Shown piece after piece: positions 52,401 to 64,000 of a DNA stretch of 64,000 nucleotides. A program made the translations under genes and the position numbers. Origin of the DNA: Dimorphilus gyrociliatus (Eukaryota; Annelida; Polychaeta; Dinophilidae); contig CAJFCJ010000019.1 of assembly GCA_904063045.1 (NCBI GenBank), positions 1,689,700-1,753,699 of the forward strand, written 5' to 3'. Positions within the stretch are counted from its first letter, which is position 1, and the number at the start of each line of letters is the position of its first letter. Under the pieces are notes generated by a model. The model searched no databases. It had not been told where the DNA came from and saw only the letters and a list, made by a program, of their open reading frames with translations.

Positions 52401-55400
52401 AATAATTACGTTTGAGAGAGAGAGAATAGAAGCGAAGCGAATCATTAAAGATAATAGGAAATGTAAGCAATAAAAAAATTTTCTCCATAAAAGAAAATTC
52501 CTACCAAATCATATGTGGATAATTGACAGCCTTCATTGCTTCCTACTAGTTTTAATAGACCGTGAAAGGGGCATTCGGTCTCTTTAAAACCGAAGTTAAT
52601 CATAACAATTGCTTGCTCTATTGTATGAGCATATAAGTAGCGCTTTTGCGTATCTAACTGGCTGAAAATTGTATTATTATCTTTCAAAATTGAGTGAATA
52701 TATCATATATTTATTTATATATATTATTAAAAGTTAATATACATACCCCAGATATTCAGCTGCCTTGTTATATGTATTAGAAACTCTACTAACTCCAGTT
52801 TTTACTACTGATTGAACCCACTCCGCACTTCCTATTGCTGGTGCCGATCCTACTATGGGTTCTACTATATCGTCCAAATACATATCGCTCATAGGATCAT
52901 AGCTAGCGGCTAGTTTCCTTTGTTGATCTTTTGTTTGAATAAAGATGGGTCGACTGCTGACATGACCTTGGGATGTTGTTAAAAGTTGCCAACAGTCCTT
53001 TGCGTCAGCTTCGCGCTGCTGATGGACTTGTTGAAGAATACATCTTGGACAAGGTATAAGGCGCGTAATCAGGTACATTCCTTGGGTATTTTGAACTAAT
53101 CTTGAACCTAAGTCAGGGTACCAATCTTCTAATAAAGTATCTAAATGATCGACTAGTTTTGCCAATAGTGATGAAACAGCCTGAGAATCTGGATAAAGAA
53201 AACCATAAACGTCTTCGTCTAATTCCTCTCTTTCAAATGATGGACTCTGTATAGGAGATCGTTTTGTTCCAATTTTGAGACACTCGTTAGGAATGAAAAC
53301 TTCTAATATTGAACTAGTGGATAAGTCAACTGGCCGCCATTCAACATCGGAATCAGGATGAATAAGCAAATGACAGCGTCTATAATCGCACAGTGTCGTC
53401 GATTCGGATGTAACTTCTTTAACTCTAGCAACAGCCACTCCATAATAGTAAATTTCTATACCGGTTTGCCAACATTTCCATTCAGGAGATCTAAGAGATC
53501 CGTTTTCAGAACAGCTGAGTCTTTTAATAATATCATCCTCAAGAGTTTGAGGATATATACTTTGAATAACTGAATAGAAACTAGAATCAGCTAACAGCCT
53601 AGTAATTAATCTTGGCCAAAACCCGCTTGGGAAATAAGACATCAAGTATAATCGACAAATAGCCATTACCGGATTTTCATTTGTAAATACTTGAAGGGTA
53701 TCAGATTTGCTGGCTGCTTCAGTGGATTCAACTGATTCGGCTGAACTTTTTGACACATTATCAACTTCTTCTCGCGGCTTTTTGTAAAAAGTTGAATTAC
53801 CGCAATAGTATGGAGATTCTGGTAGGACATAGCCAGCTTGTTGCGATGGTTCAACTATTCTTGCTTTCTGTTCGGAACCTCCCTTTATAGGAATCTAATG
53901 AGAGAGAATCAGAAGATTAAATAAAATCAATAAAGGATATATAATAAATAATTAATATACTCTGATATCGGTAAATGGTAAATCGCACTGAACATCTTTC
54001 TCCTTAGGCAATAGAGATGGAATAAGAAGATTGTTGTCATCCCATAGAAGTGCAACTTCAAATTTACTTAATAAGTCCATAACATACACTTTAATATCTT
54101 GTGGTTTAAAAGCTGAGTTTTTAAATAACACTTGAATATCAGATATTTTCATAACTCCGCATTTAGATAATCTATTAATTTCTCTCACTGTTACTATATT
54201 TGCCAAAACATCACATAGCCATTGAGGATCCAAAAAGTATATATTTTGGAGGTTAGCATCATCATAATGCAATATTACGCCTATTTTAATTAAAGAAAGC
54301 AAAGTATTTTTGAATTGAAGTATTTCCAATAAAAAAGAATTTATTCTTACCATTTTCATGAAGAAACTGAGTAGCTTGATTTAATTCAGAAAGATCGTCA
54401 AAAGATTTCTTCTTTTGTTCATTTAATTTTTGCATAACTAACGGACTGTGGAAAAATAGAAAAATATGAATAAACTCATAATAAAGACTTCATTTTTATC
54501 AATACAAACTGATATTGATCAGCATGCAATACTGGATCTAAGCCTTCATTCTTTCTATCTTGAGCAATAGCATGAACAGCATCTTGTAAATGCAGATAGC
54601 TTGCTGGAATCTTTTGTTCAATTAACCGAACACCCTTTGAACCAGGAACCCTCTCTTCTGTTACAATTCTCCAAATTAAATTGTACAACTCATCCATACT
54701 TTTTTTATGTTTTCTACAAGCCACAACTTCTACCCTACCCAAAACTCTGGGTAGGCCATATTTTTCTTGCTCTACAACATCAACATATCGTTTATGGATA
54801 TCTTCTCGGAGAGCTTCTAAAATTATCTTTGATCTTCTTGTGTCATGTTGTTGCATAAATTTATCCAAATGAGTTCCGACAATAATAACTGGTGAATTAG
54901 GTGCTCGCGCCTGATAATATTTTAATAAATATTGGTAATTTAGCATATTTAAGTTTAAAATTACCTGTATGTTGACAAGCCATTGATTTAGATCATTAAT
55001 GCCTTGTTCACCATCAGTTACTTTCCATATAACTAAATATAGTGATCTTTTCGTGAGGAAATACTGATGTGTAGCATAATATTCTTGCTATTTTTAAATC
55101 AAAATGAATATACTAAGTATTAAACAAATTGGAAATGCGTGTTAACCTGGCCACCAAAATCCCATGTTGATAGCACTATTGAAGTACCATTCTTGGAAAA
55201 AGTTAGTTGTCCAATATCTATACCAACAGTTGATAAATTTTCTCCCTTAAAGCTTTTAGCATCTGTCATTCCCATTCTCTCTTGCCAACTCTAAAATTAA
55301 AATAATTCATATTTGAAGTGTAAAGTTAAATTAATAGAACCGAAGCGTCACATTATAACCATAATTCAATGGAGAAAATCAGATATTAGATTGTAAATTT

Positions 55401-58400
55401 AAGAACTCGCTTAACATTAATTATCGCTCAAATAAAGAAAATCATTAATGTATACAAAAAAAAGCAATAAAAGCTCCTAAAGAAAGCAGGGTTTTGGTTA
55501 ATTTAACTCCAACAACTTTATCCAATTACTACACTCTTGGTTCAAATAAATTTTACAATATAAATATATGCACATCATATATTTATAGTTTCTTACCCTT
55601 CTTGGACTTGGTGAATCCCTTACATAAAACTGAATACAAACGTAAGAAAATAAATATTTAACAAAAGTATTAATAATTTATTAACGTTGTAGTCTACTTA
55701 AATATTTTATATACTCTTAATTGAAGATATAATGAAAAAATATGGAGATAAATTTAAATTTACCGTGCTTTGACGAGACGAATATTTTCCATAATATCTC
55801 AGCTGACTTAATAGAGAAGTTTTACCTATACCCTGCGTTCCAACAAACATTAACTTCATTCGGTTGTATAGAGTTGCTCTGAAAGATTGAAAACAATTAT
55901 TTATAATTTTCTATTACGTTTAGTTTTAAAGCAGTGCACAAAAGAACTTACTCCTCTTTTATTGACTTCAAATAAGATAAAATCGCTACAGTTCTCGCCT
56001 TATCTCCTAGTGTTGAAAAAAGAGTTTTTTGAACTGGACAGTCATCAAGCTCCAAGCACCACAAACGCCTTAATAAGCCTAACTCTGGAGGCAACTGTAA
56101 AATATATTTTTTAACTTCATAATTTAATTCAAAACGAAGTGTTACCTCTTTGATATTGTTTTTTGATAGTTTTAATTCGCTTAAACCAAGATGATAAGAT
56201 AGTTCCGCAGGAACAAATTCCAAACAATTGTTTGTCAGGTCGAGAAATGAAAGTGATGGATAAAGCATGTTCTCGCTAGCCTTTAAGCTGGGTGATTTTA
56301 TCTGCAGAATATATATTTAAGTAGTAGAAATATTCAGTAGCTTATTTATATCAGATTGATACCTGTTTAAGTATGTGGGAAGAATTTGAAGAGGATAAAA
56401 CTCCTTCCTTCAAAAGTGTAATCCTTTTAAGCTTATTACCAGATAATCGTAAAAGTTTAAGTCTTTCCAATTGTTCATGAGTGCGATGTAGACAGATTCT
56501 ATTTCGGCGTAATGGAGATTTCATTGGAGTATTATTTAACTTTAGACGGCCTATATTCGGACTGAAACATCTATCCTCTTCAGCTTCCTCACACTGCCCA
56601 TCGATGATCGAGTCATCTATATGGTTGTTGTCTAGATTTAACTCACGTAAACAGGCCGGATATCGATGGAGAGGTCCTATTTCGGTCAACTTATTATTTG
56701 ACATATTTAGCTTGCAAAGATGGGGTGCTAAGCAAGGAAGACAGTACGGTATAGAAACAAAATCATTTTGTGACAAGTCTAAATTGGTCAAATGCAGTGT
56801 TGAATCATCAGTGTCAAATATGGGATTTCTGACTCTAACTTTTGAACCCCAAAAACTAATCGATGTTAACATTTCTTCGCAATAGGATTTTCTCTTCTTT
56901 ACTTCCTCAATCGTATCGACTAGCTGAGGACAGTCGTTGTCACTTAAGGACGACAGAGAAGCTCTGTTTGTTTCTCTTTCGAACGGTAAATTTTTAAGTC
57001 TATTTGACGATGCAACCAAATCTTCTAATTTTGGAGCTAACCACATGGAAAATGGTAAGGACTCAAGGCAGTTCCCACTAACATTCATTCTCTTTATATT
57101 AGGTAATGTAAATAGATGGGATGGTAAAGACTTTAAAGAATTTTTACTTAAATCCAAATCTTCTAACAATAAACAATCGTAAGAAATAGTTGCTTCAGGT
57201 AAAGAGACCAGACTATTATTTGATAAATGTAGTACTTTTAATGATTGCAATCTGAAAAGGCACAAAGGTAGGAAAGAGAGTTTATTAGATGACAAGTCCA
57301 CTCGAGTAATGGTTGCTAAGGTAGCAGAATCTCTTACTAAACCTTGATTATGTCTTTTAGCACAAGTAGCAAACCAGCTTGATTGCAACCAATTCAAACC
57401 TAATTTGTGCCAATTAATTGCAACGGGGTGAACGATTTGCTTTGAACTTCTATTTTGTTCTGTATCAGGCGATAAAAGTTCATGATAAGAATCCAACATT
57501 GTTCGCTTGCTCAATCGCAGCTCACGATCTATATGCGAAAATTGTATGACTAGAATACTGAGAGCATTTCTGCACGGAAGGTCGTCTATAACTTCTTGAT
57601 TGATAGACGGAAGAGACGATTGCATAGCTGCGATTGCTTTCCTTAAGACTTCATTGTGTTCATCTGTAGCTCCGTACTCCAGCAGCAATTCCATTAAATC
57701 GACGTTCATATTATTGAACGCTTGCATAAGCGGGGGGTTACCTCCGTCTTTTGTTGTTGATGTACAGGGGGAGATTCCATTTTCTAACAGACATTTAATA
57801 ATATCATATTCTGCTGATTGTTTCAACGCTAATAAAACTATATTGGAATCCTTGTCGACGGGGCAAAAAATCTCATCTTCATCGCCTAGTTGTTGTACAT
57901 TAAAATTGAAAAGAGCTTTGACACAACCCAAGTTATTGTTCATTACAGCCAAATGTAGTGGAGTGTAGCCAGTTGAAGTTAAAGAATTTACATTGAAAGC
58001 ATGGGTATACTTGTATGATTTAAATTTTTGTACAGATAATAATTCAGAAGGGTAATCATAATACAGTAGCTTCTCCAAAGTCTCAGTATTTCCTTCATAA
58101 CAAGCAATATGTATCGGTAAGAAACCATCAGAGGTAGTTGTGAGAACAAGCTTAGGAAATTTGGATAAAACTAAATCTAATATTTGCATATTCGGCGTAG
58201 TTTGACAAGCGATATGAAGTGCAGTGATATGTGTATTCGGATGAAATGAAAAGTCGCCTCCCCATTTAATAAGCTGTTCAACGAATGAGAAGTCTGAGAT
58301 GTCGCAATACTTATGTAAGAAACTATAAGTTCTTTCATCATTTAATGGCCTATTAATTATGTCCGCAACCCGATCAGGGCTCAAACGATAAGCCAGCAGT

Positions 58401-59298
58401 TTACATGTTTCTAAATCACCATCTTGAATTTCTTTAAATAATTCTAAATAGAAAAAAAGACAGAAATTTATACAATTAATTATTTACAAAAAAAAACATT
58501 ATAATACTATACTATACAACTAACCGTCTTCAAGCATTCTTTCCTCTTGCTTTTTAGCCTCTGTATAATTTTTTAATATATATTTACATTAATATCAATA
58601 AACAGCCCGCAGATATTTAAGTTTGCAACAATAAATTTATAATACAGTATATAATAGAATATAATTAAATAATATTAAAATTGTTTTTTTTACGCCGCAC
58701 ACTAAACAATATAAATATGAAAAAGACATAAATATATTAAACATACCTATATTTTTGGTTAGAATGTCCACAGTATCAACATTTTTGGCTTCTGTCGCTA
58801 ATTCTAAAGCTGTTTTACCTCTACCTTCTACAGTTTTCGGATCAGCTTCAAATCTTAATAATAACTCAACAAAATCCTTTTTGTCCTTTTCTGCAGCGCA
58901 ATGTAGAGGTGTCTTAAGGGATAGAAAGTATTACACTTAATTGAACTGGCAGTAATAAAATATATACCATATGTTGGGAATATTCCCCGCTAGCAATGTT
59001 TGGGTCAGCTGAAAGAAGAGAAAACCATTATTTTAATAATTAGTGATATGGTAGAAATAGAAAAATACAAACCACCAGCCTGAAGAAGCATATAGGCAAT
59101 TTCTAAATTGTTGTTACTGACAGCTATATGTAGAGCCGTTCTTCCATATGAGTCTTGTTCATTTATATACTCTTCCTGATTTTCTAATGTTAAAAGGCTC
59201 TCGAGCAATTCTACATTATTATATAAAGTTGCTTGAAACATTAGATCAGCCGTACTGTTGTCTTCAGCGACATACTCTCCGTTTCCTCTGTTTGCCAT
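49472..59298 (-). CDS. LRRK: Leucine-rich repeat kinase (LRRK, ROCO family)
   Basis: ROCO proteins are GTP-regulated kinases acting on vesicle traffic and microtubules. More than 20 exons run from 59298 to 49472. Order: ankyrin repeats (59298 to about 57600; TPLHCAAEKDKKDFVELLL), leucine-rich repeats (about 57330-56000; LSNNSLVSLPEA, LDLSKNSLKSLP), a ROC GTPase (P-loop GTQGIGKTSLL near 55820, switch II WDFGGQ near 55150, VGTHLDKF near 54870), COR (about 54500-51900), then kinase with GRGAFGAVYSG (51690), VAMK (51540), YRDLKSEN (51110) and DYG in place of DFG (51040), as in known LRRKs. A C-terminal beta-propeller-like region (50320-49472) ends the protein. Ankyrin repeats and the absence of an armadillo region resemble LRRK1 and invertebrate LRRKs more than LRRK2. 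The start is the first ATG, 327 bp from the RPRD1 start. Confidence 0.94.
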
Positions 59299-59625
59299 TG
59301 ATTATTTGCGCAGCTGATGTACTACAATCGAATTAAACATCCAAAGCTTTTCATTAAAGTTTTATATTATGGAAATCGTAATTTTAACATTATTTTCTTG
59401 ATGTAGTGTTTTAGTATCAACTTTACGTAATCCATCCGTTCATCGTTATAATTATATTCTCGAATCGAAATAGTAAAAATGACAACAAATAGTTCTCAAA
59501 TGGTAAAACATTCATAGAGGGCCGAAAACCGGTAAAAGTATACAGACTGGAGCGTTAAATTTCTGATTTACATCGAAAAGGAAAATTAAAGGACAGTCTG
59601 GACGTTTATAACCTCCGGAATTGAA
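59299..59625. promoter_or_regulatory. Divergent promoter region LRRK / RPRD1
   Basis: 327 bp between start codons. It contains CATAGAGGGCC at about 59514-59524, the same core as the motif upstream of NOP53 and spectrin, in sense orientation for RPRD1. No TATA box is evident. Confidence 0.55.
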
Positions 59626-61062
59626 ATGTCAACTTTCCAAGAAGGAACTTTATTGAAGAAACTGATAGATTTAAATGAAACTCAGCAGAGCATTCAGACT
59701 TTATCATTATGGGTTATCCATCACCGTAAACACTCAAAGGAAATCGTACAAATTTGGATAAGAGAATTACAAAAAGGTTCATTTAATACTGCTATAATAA
59801 TTTATTTAATAATCGACAATATTTTTTGTCTCTATTAGCCAAAGTTCAGCGTAAACTTATCTTTCTCTACCTAGCTAATGATATTGTTCAAAATTCCAAA
59901 AAAAAAGCACCTGAACTTAATAAAGACTTTAGGGACGTTATGCAAACCGCTTATAAACATACTATGAGGTTTGTGTAGACTTATTTATTTACCAATTATC
60001 AATTATACCCTAATTAAACAGGTCTAAGCCGGACGATAAAACCAAAAATGCTATGAATAGATTACTAGACATATGGAAGGAGAGAGGAGTATTCGAAGAA
60101 AGATTTATTATACAATTAAAACGAGTTATGAATCCAGGTAGTTAAAATATATATACTAAGATCATAAATTACATCGATAAATTAATTTTACATATTCTAT
60201 TTCAATACAAAGATAAATCAGATAGCGCTGAGCCAACAGTTGCTCCTAGTGAGTAGACATAGTATATAATTTTTAACAAAATATATTCCATTTAATTCTA
60301 TTATAGAGAAAACAGTTGAAACCGAAGCTCCTGTAACTAAAAAATCAAGATTAGAACGTTTCGAAGATCTGAAAGAAGAGTTCACATCAAATGATACAAT
60401 TGAACCACCAACCGTTTGTTTCTATTTAATATTTAGTCTTTTTCTAATTCATTAATAATTTACTTGGTCCCTATAGTGTGAAGAACTTGTTAAATCATTA
60501 AAAAATTTAGAAAATTCCGCCTCCGGTGACGAAGTAGTTAGAAATGAAATTGCAGCTTTACCGTCCGAAATATCCGATAGTGATTATTTGAACAAGATTA
60601 AAGGTAGTAGAATTATATCAGTTTTGTAAAATTATCCCAATTGAAATTATTAAATTTACTTTCTTTCAAATAGATAAAAGAGAAGCAAGAAAATTGAAAA
60701 AACAAGTCGAAGACGCTGTGAAGTTGATATCAGATTATAATGGTCGTCTAGAAGATGAAATAGCAGAGAGAAAAAAAGTGAATATTACAAAATTCTTATT
60801 GCGTAATAATTTATAACTGCTTCTTTTTCAGACTTCTCTTTTAATAAAAAGTTTCATAAGCAAACAAAAAGAACAACTAACTGAGGCAACTAAAAAATTA
60901 GATGAACAAGAAAAAAGGCTAAGTCATGTAGATGTTGTTCGTAAAGAACTTAAGGAGCACATAGAAAATTTGCCTGATATATCAAGGTTACCTAGTGACG
61001 ATTCTCCATTACCTTCAGCAGGAGATTTATTTAATGCTAAAAAGGAGCTTGGTCTCGAATAG
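59626..61062 (+). CDS. RPRD1: RPRD1 (CREPT; RNA polymerase II CTD-interacting protein)
   Basis: RPRD1A/B bind the phosphorylated RNA polymerase II CTD through a CID domain and help CTD dephosphorylation and termination. Eight exons (59626-59776, 59839-59968, 60022-60137, 60213-60248, 60307-60413, 60477-60603, 60674-60777, 60832-61062) join in frame to 333 residues, against 326 in human RPRD1B. The CID domain spans residues 1-130 (QTLSLWVIHHRKHSKEIV; FLYLANDIVQNS; RLLDIWKERGVF). A short acidic linker follows, then the dimerising coiled coil (LENSASGDEVVRNEIAALP; DYNGRLEDEIAERKK) and the conserved C-terminal LPSAGDLF motif. An AATAAA lies 12 bases past the stop. Confidence 0.96.
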
Positions 61063-61973
61063 CATTAATAATTAATAAATAATTATATCGTTTGCCTCTG
61101 TTTGTTTATATTTTTTCAAAGAAATTACCATGTTATAAATATATCCCGAAAAACCTTTTTTGTATAGTCAATATACCATGTAATAACTTTACTGTATATA
61201 AACAGAAGGTAAAAAGAGGACACTCTTATAACAAGTAAGCTTTAGGAAATCTTAACTGTTCATAAATATATTTTTCAAAGCAAACAGAAAAAAGCAATTA
61301 TTAAGTTTGTCAAAAAAGTTTGATGTAATAGAAACTAAAAGGTAACTCTATATTTTATGAACTATAGCTAACTGTGAAATACTAAATTGTTTGTAAAAAG
61401 ATAACTAAACTATCTAAATCTTTTAATTTTTGTATTTTTTTTCCTTTGTATTATATTGTTAGTTCTGTTAATTAAAGGCTTGGTAAATACTTTGCTTGAA
61501 CACACGTCTAAATTGATGTATGCATATGAATAACCATAATAATAAAAGCAACAATAAGAGTCATGTGATAAAGTAATTTCCTAAATTTTTTTCAAGTTCA
61601 TAGAAAGAAGATAACTAATTAATCAAGTTTTTTCTATTTTATTACTTCTGGAATAAAAGAAAACACCGATGAATCTCAAAATTCATGATATTTAAGGTTT
61701 TCAACCATTTTTTTGCAATGCTTTTTGAAATAAGTTAAAAGTGACAATTCGATTTCTTTTTCGTTTAAATATACTTTCCAAAGCAACAAAACGAAAGAAA
61801 TAGACAAAAGCACAAATTACTAAGCGTAAAAGTAGATAAATTTACAAAAAGGAAAATAATGAAAATGTAATAACGAAGCTTTGAAATTTTTTTTTCGGAT
61901 GGATTGAATTGAATTGATCTAAATTCAAACAAAATAGAAGGATCACAAAAAAAAACAAAGAGTTTCTAAAAGT
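61063..61973. other. Convergent intergenic region RPRD1 / AVL9
   Basis: About 0.9 kb of AT-rich 3' sequence between two convergent genes. AATAAA at 61074-61079 is a candidate RPRD1 poly(A) signal. No gene is recognised. Confidence 0.6.
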
Positions 61974-64000
61974 TTAGGAGGAGCCACTAGCTGTATTTTT
62001 AACCATACTCCAAACTTGTGCTGTAATGATATAAAGATATAAATTTATAATCGTTAAATTTTAATGTAATAGATGGCATACATATAGCTTTAGAAGTAGT
62101 TTCTTGGACAAGTTTGCCTGCCACTTCTGATGTTTTCCAAGTTCTATAAAAATATTAAATAAACAAATTATATTTCGTTAAAAATAAGAGAAGTATATAA
62201 TTACTGAGATAATTTGTCTTTTGCACCCTTAACAAATTCAGGGAAATACGACTGCCCGTGATTCAAATGTCTAAGAGTTGAAATAATGGATATTATATTT
62301 TGAGGGAAATATTAATAAACAGCATACTCGGGATTAATATGTAAAAGTATTGTTCTGGGATGATTTTGCCATATTTTAAAGTTATTTGTGAGTTGCCAGG
62401 CTTTTACAAAAGATATGTTAAAATCGTCCATCGTAGATGCATCTAAATAAAGAATCTATATATAGTAAAAAAAGAATTGTTGATTACAAGTTACCATTGT
62501 TTACTGCTACAGCGGCTAACGACAACAAATACATTTTAAATTGATGTCTTAGCCAATCTTCACTTCCTTGCCAATCTAAACAAATAAATAAGATAATTAT
62601 ACTACTTTTCTATTTTATGGGAAATTATAAAAAGAAAAACAAGAAAACCTCTTTCAAATTGCTGAAAAGATGAATTTTCTCTTGTAATTCTTAAGATCAT
62701 ATCCACAAACTTTTTATCGGCACTTGTTGGTTGAGTAAGTTTCTCTAGCTCCTTGTTAGTAAATTTTAATTCCACTTTGTCATTCTTTATCTAAATAAAT
62801 CAAGTGTAAAGTTTAATATAAAGAAAGAAATTGATTAGATCGATAGGATTATCGATTGAAAAGCTTTACGTACTTCGACAAGAGCATCATAATGCTTTGT
62901 ATCCATTTTGAACACTTGATTAGTAGCACCGGCCCAATAGCACTTTGTTGTAGAACTTTTAAGAGTTTCCAGGTTGTGTAGAGAGCAATATGGAAAACAG
63001 AGTCGATTTTCGGAAAAAATTTTTAAAGGGAAGCCAAATTTACTAAAGTGTAAATTTTCAGCTGCTTGATCGTCATTTAACTGAGGACATTTATCATTTT
63101 CCAACCAATTTGACATAATTGCAGAATTAACATAGGATAGGGAATATTTTGCAGTATTTTCAAATATTTCAGAATCAGTAATAACTTGTTGACTAGATTC
63201 CTTGAAAGTATCTGACGAAATTTCACATATTTCATCATCTTTAGGTTTATCGTTAGGAATGTTTGAATCGATTTGATTTTCTTGAGATTCTGTTGACTCC
63301 GAAGAAGATTTTAAGATGATTTCTACAATTTCATCCCTTCGATCAGTTTCTTCTTCTATAGTTGTTTTTTTGTTTTTGTCGTAATTAGCTGCATCAGCAA
63401 GACCTTCCTCAAGAATTCCTATCACATAATATACAATTAGATTCAGTAACGTTTAGACTGAAATGCGAAGAAAATTACCTGGAACAAGAGACAAAATACA
63501 TAAAATATCACTGCAGAGACGATTACTCTCAATATTCGAAAAAAATAAAACTCTTTTTTCAATAAGCAACAGCTTGAATAATTGAATAATAAAAAATTTA
63601 TAATTATGAACCAGTTGGATGCAATTAAGTTCTAAAAAAAGAAAGATGTCACTTATAAAATATGGGTGAGAAATTGTCTTAATATATATACCTTGAAAGG
63701 GACTAGCATTATTTAGAGAGCTTCCAGAAAGTCCCATATTTACTTGATTATAGATAGTTTTAAGCCAATGAGTTGTTGAAAAGTTTTCATCAGCTATTTG
63801 TAACTCTTGAAAGTAAGCTTCCGTTAAAGGTTGTAAACATAGACGTATATGGCCAAATAAAGGCTTAATAAGTAGGGAAATAGAAAACAGAGTTAACCAC
63901 TGATACAAAATTTAAACAATATATATCTTATATATAAACCTTTGTGCTTAGGACACAGACTCCTTTAAGTACAGTATTCCTTGTGAACTTTTGCAGTTTG
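61974..64000 (-). CDS. AVL9: AVL9 late secretory pathway protein (5' part outside window)
   Basis: AVL9 is a DENN-related protein needed in late secretory transport. The window holds its C-terminal part. The first visible exon (64000-63940) encodes FTRNTVLKGVCVLSTK, matching the family's TRxTVQKSVCVLS block. Next come 63863-63692 (PLFGHIRLCLQPLTEAYF), an exon with the LIEKRVLFFSN strand, and an exon from about 63420 with a Ser/Glu-rich insert followed by the FPYCSLHNLETL and WAGATNQVF motifs. Later exons give DWQGSEDWLRHQFKMYLLSL, ISFVKAWQLTNNFKIW and INPEHLNHGQ. The last junction (ATAT/GTATGC to CATTACAG) yields a tail ending VKNTASGSS. The real N-terminus and the first DENN segment lie beyond 64000. 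Exon borders after 63440 are approximate. Confidence 0.9.

Overview
The window is nuclear DNA of a bilaterian animal. The genes are split by spliceosomal introns of mostly 45-80 bp (GT...AG, pyrimidine-rich acceptors), the DNA between genes is AT-rich, and the gene set is metazoan: SPRED, a claudin-family protein, beta-heavy spectrin, ankyrin-bearing LRRK, dynactin p150, and an ankyrin/WGR PARP like nematode PME-5. The compact layout fits a small invertebrate with a reduced genome, for example a small lophotrochozoan such as a dinophilid annelid. That placement is inference, not something the sequence proves. All exon models below were built by hand from reading frame, splice sites and protein similarity known from memory; no search was run.

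Layout, left to right. (1) 1-1422, minus: a secreted Trp/Gly/Thr-rich tandem-repeat protein, cut by the left window edge. It is hidden in a minisatellite whose other frames are also partly open. (2) 2370-3608, plus: SPRED. (3) 4045-5796, minus: ribosome-biogenesis factor NOP53. (4) About 3.1 kb without recognisable genes. (5) 8952-10214, minus: ribose-5-phosphate isomerase. (6) About 3.6 kb without recognisable genes. (7) 13799-15173, minus: claudin-family four-TM protein. (8) 15575-16687, minus: proteasome alpha-7 (PSMA3), head-to-head across 214 bp with (9) 16902-20847, plus: dynactin p150/Glued. (10) 21184-30270, minus: a 22-exon, about 2,514-residue ankyrin-WGR-PARP protein. (11) 31126-47365, minus: beta-heavy spectrin (about 4,228 residues, 14 exons; two CH domains, about 30 spectrin repeats, SH3, PH). 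(12) 49472-59298, minus: LRRK (ANK-LRR-ROC-COR-kinase-WD40-like), head-to-head across 327 bp with (13) 59626-61062, plus: RPRD1, a CTD-binding protein. (14) 61974 to beyond 64000, minus: AVL9, whose 5' part lies outside the window.

Most genes are unrelated housekeeping or cytoskeletal genes. The two divergent pairs may share promoters, and neighbouring 3' ends often converge within 350-900 bp. No viral, transposon, rRNA, tRNA or CRISPR feature was recognised. The least conventional content is the secreted WGTG-repeat protein: its unit-to-unit base differences are mostly silent in one minus-strand frame, which begins with a signal-peptide exon. The beta-heavy spectrin tail is also notable for three NPF motifs.
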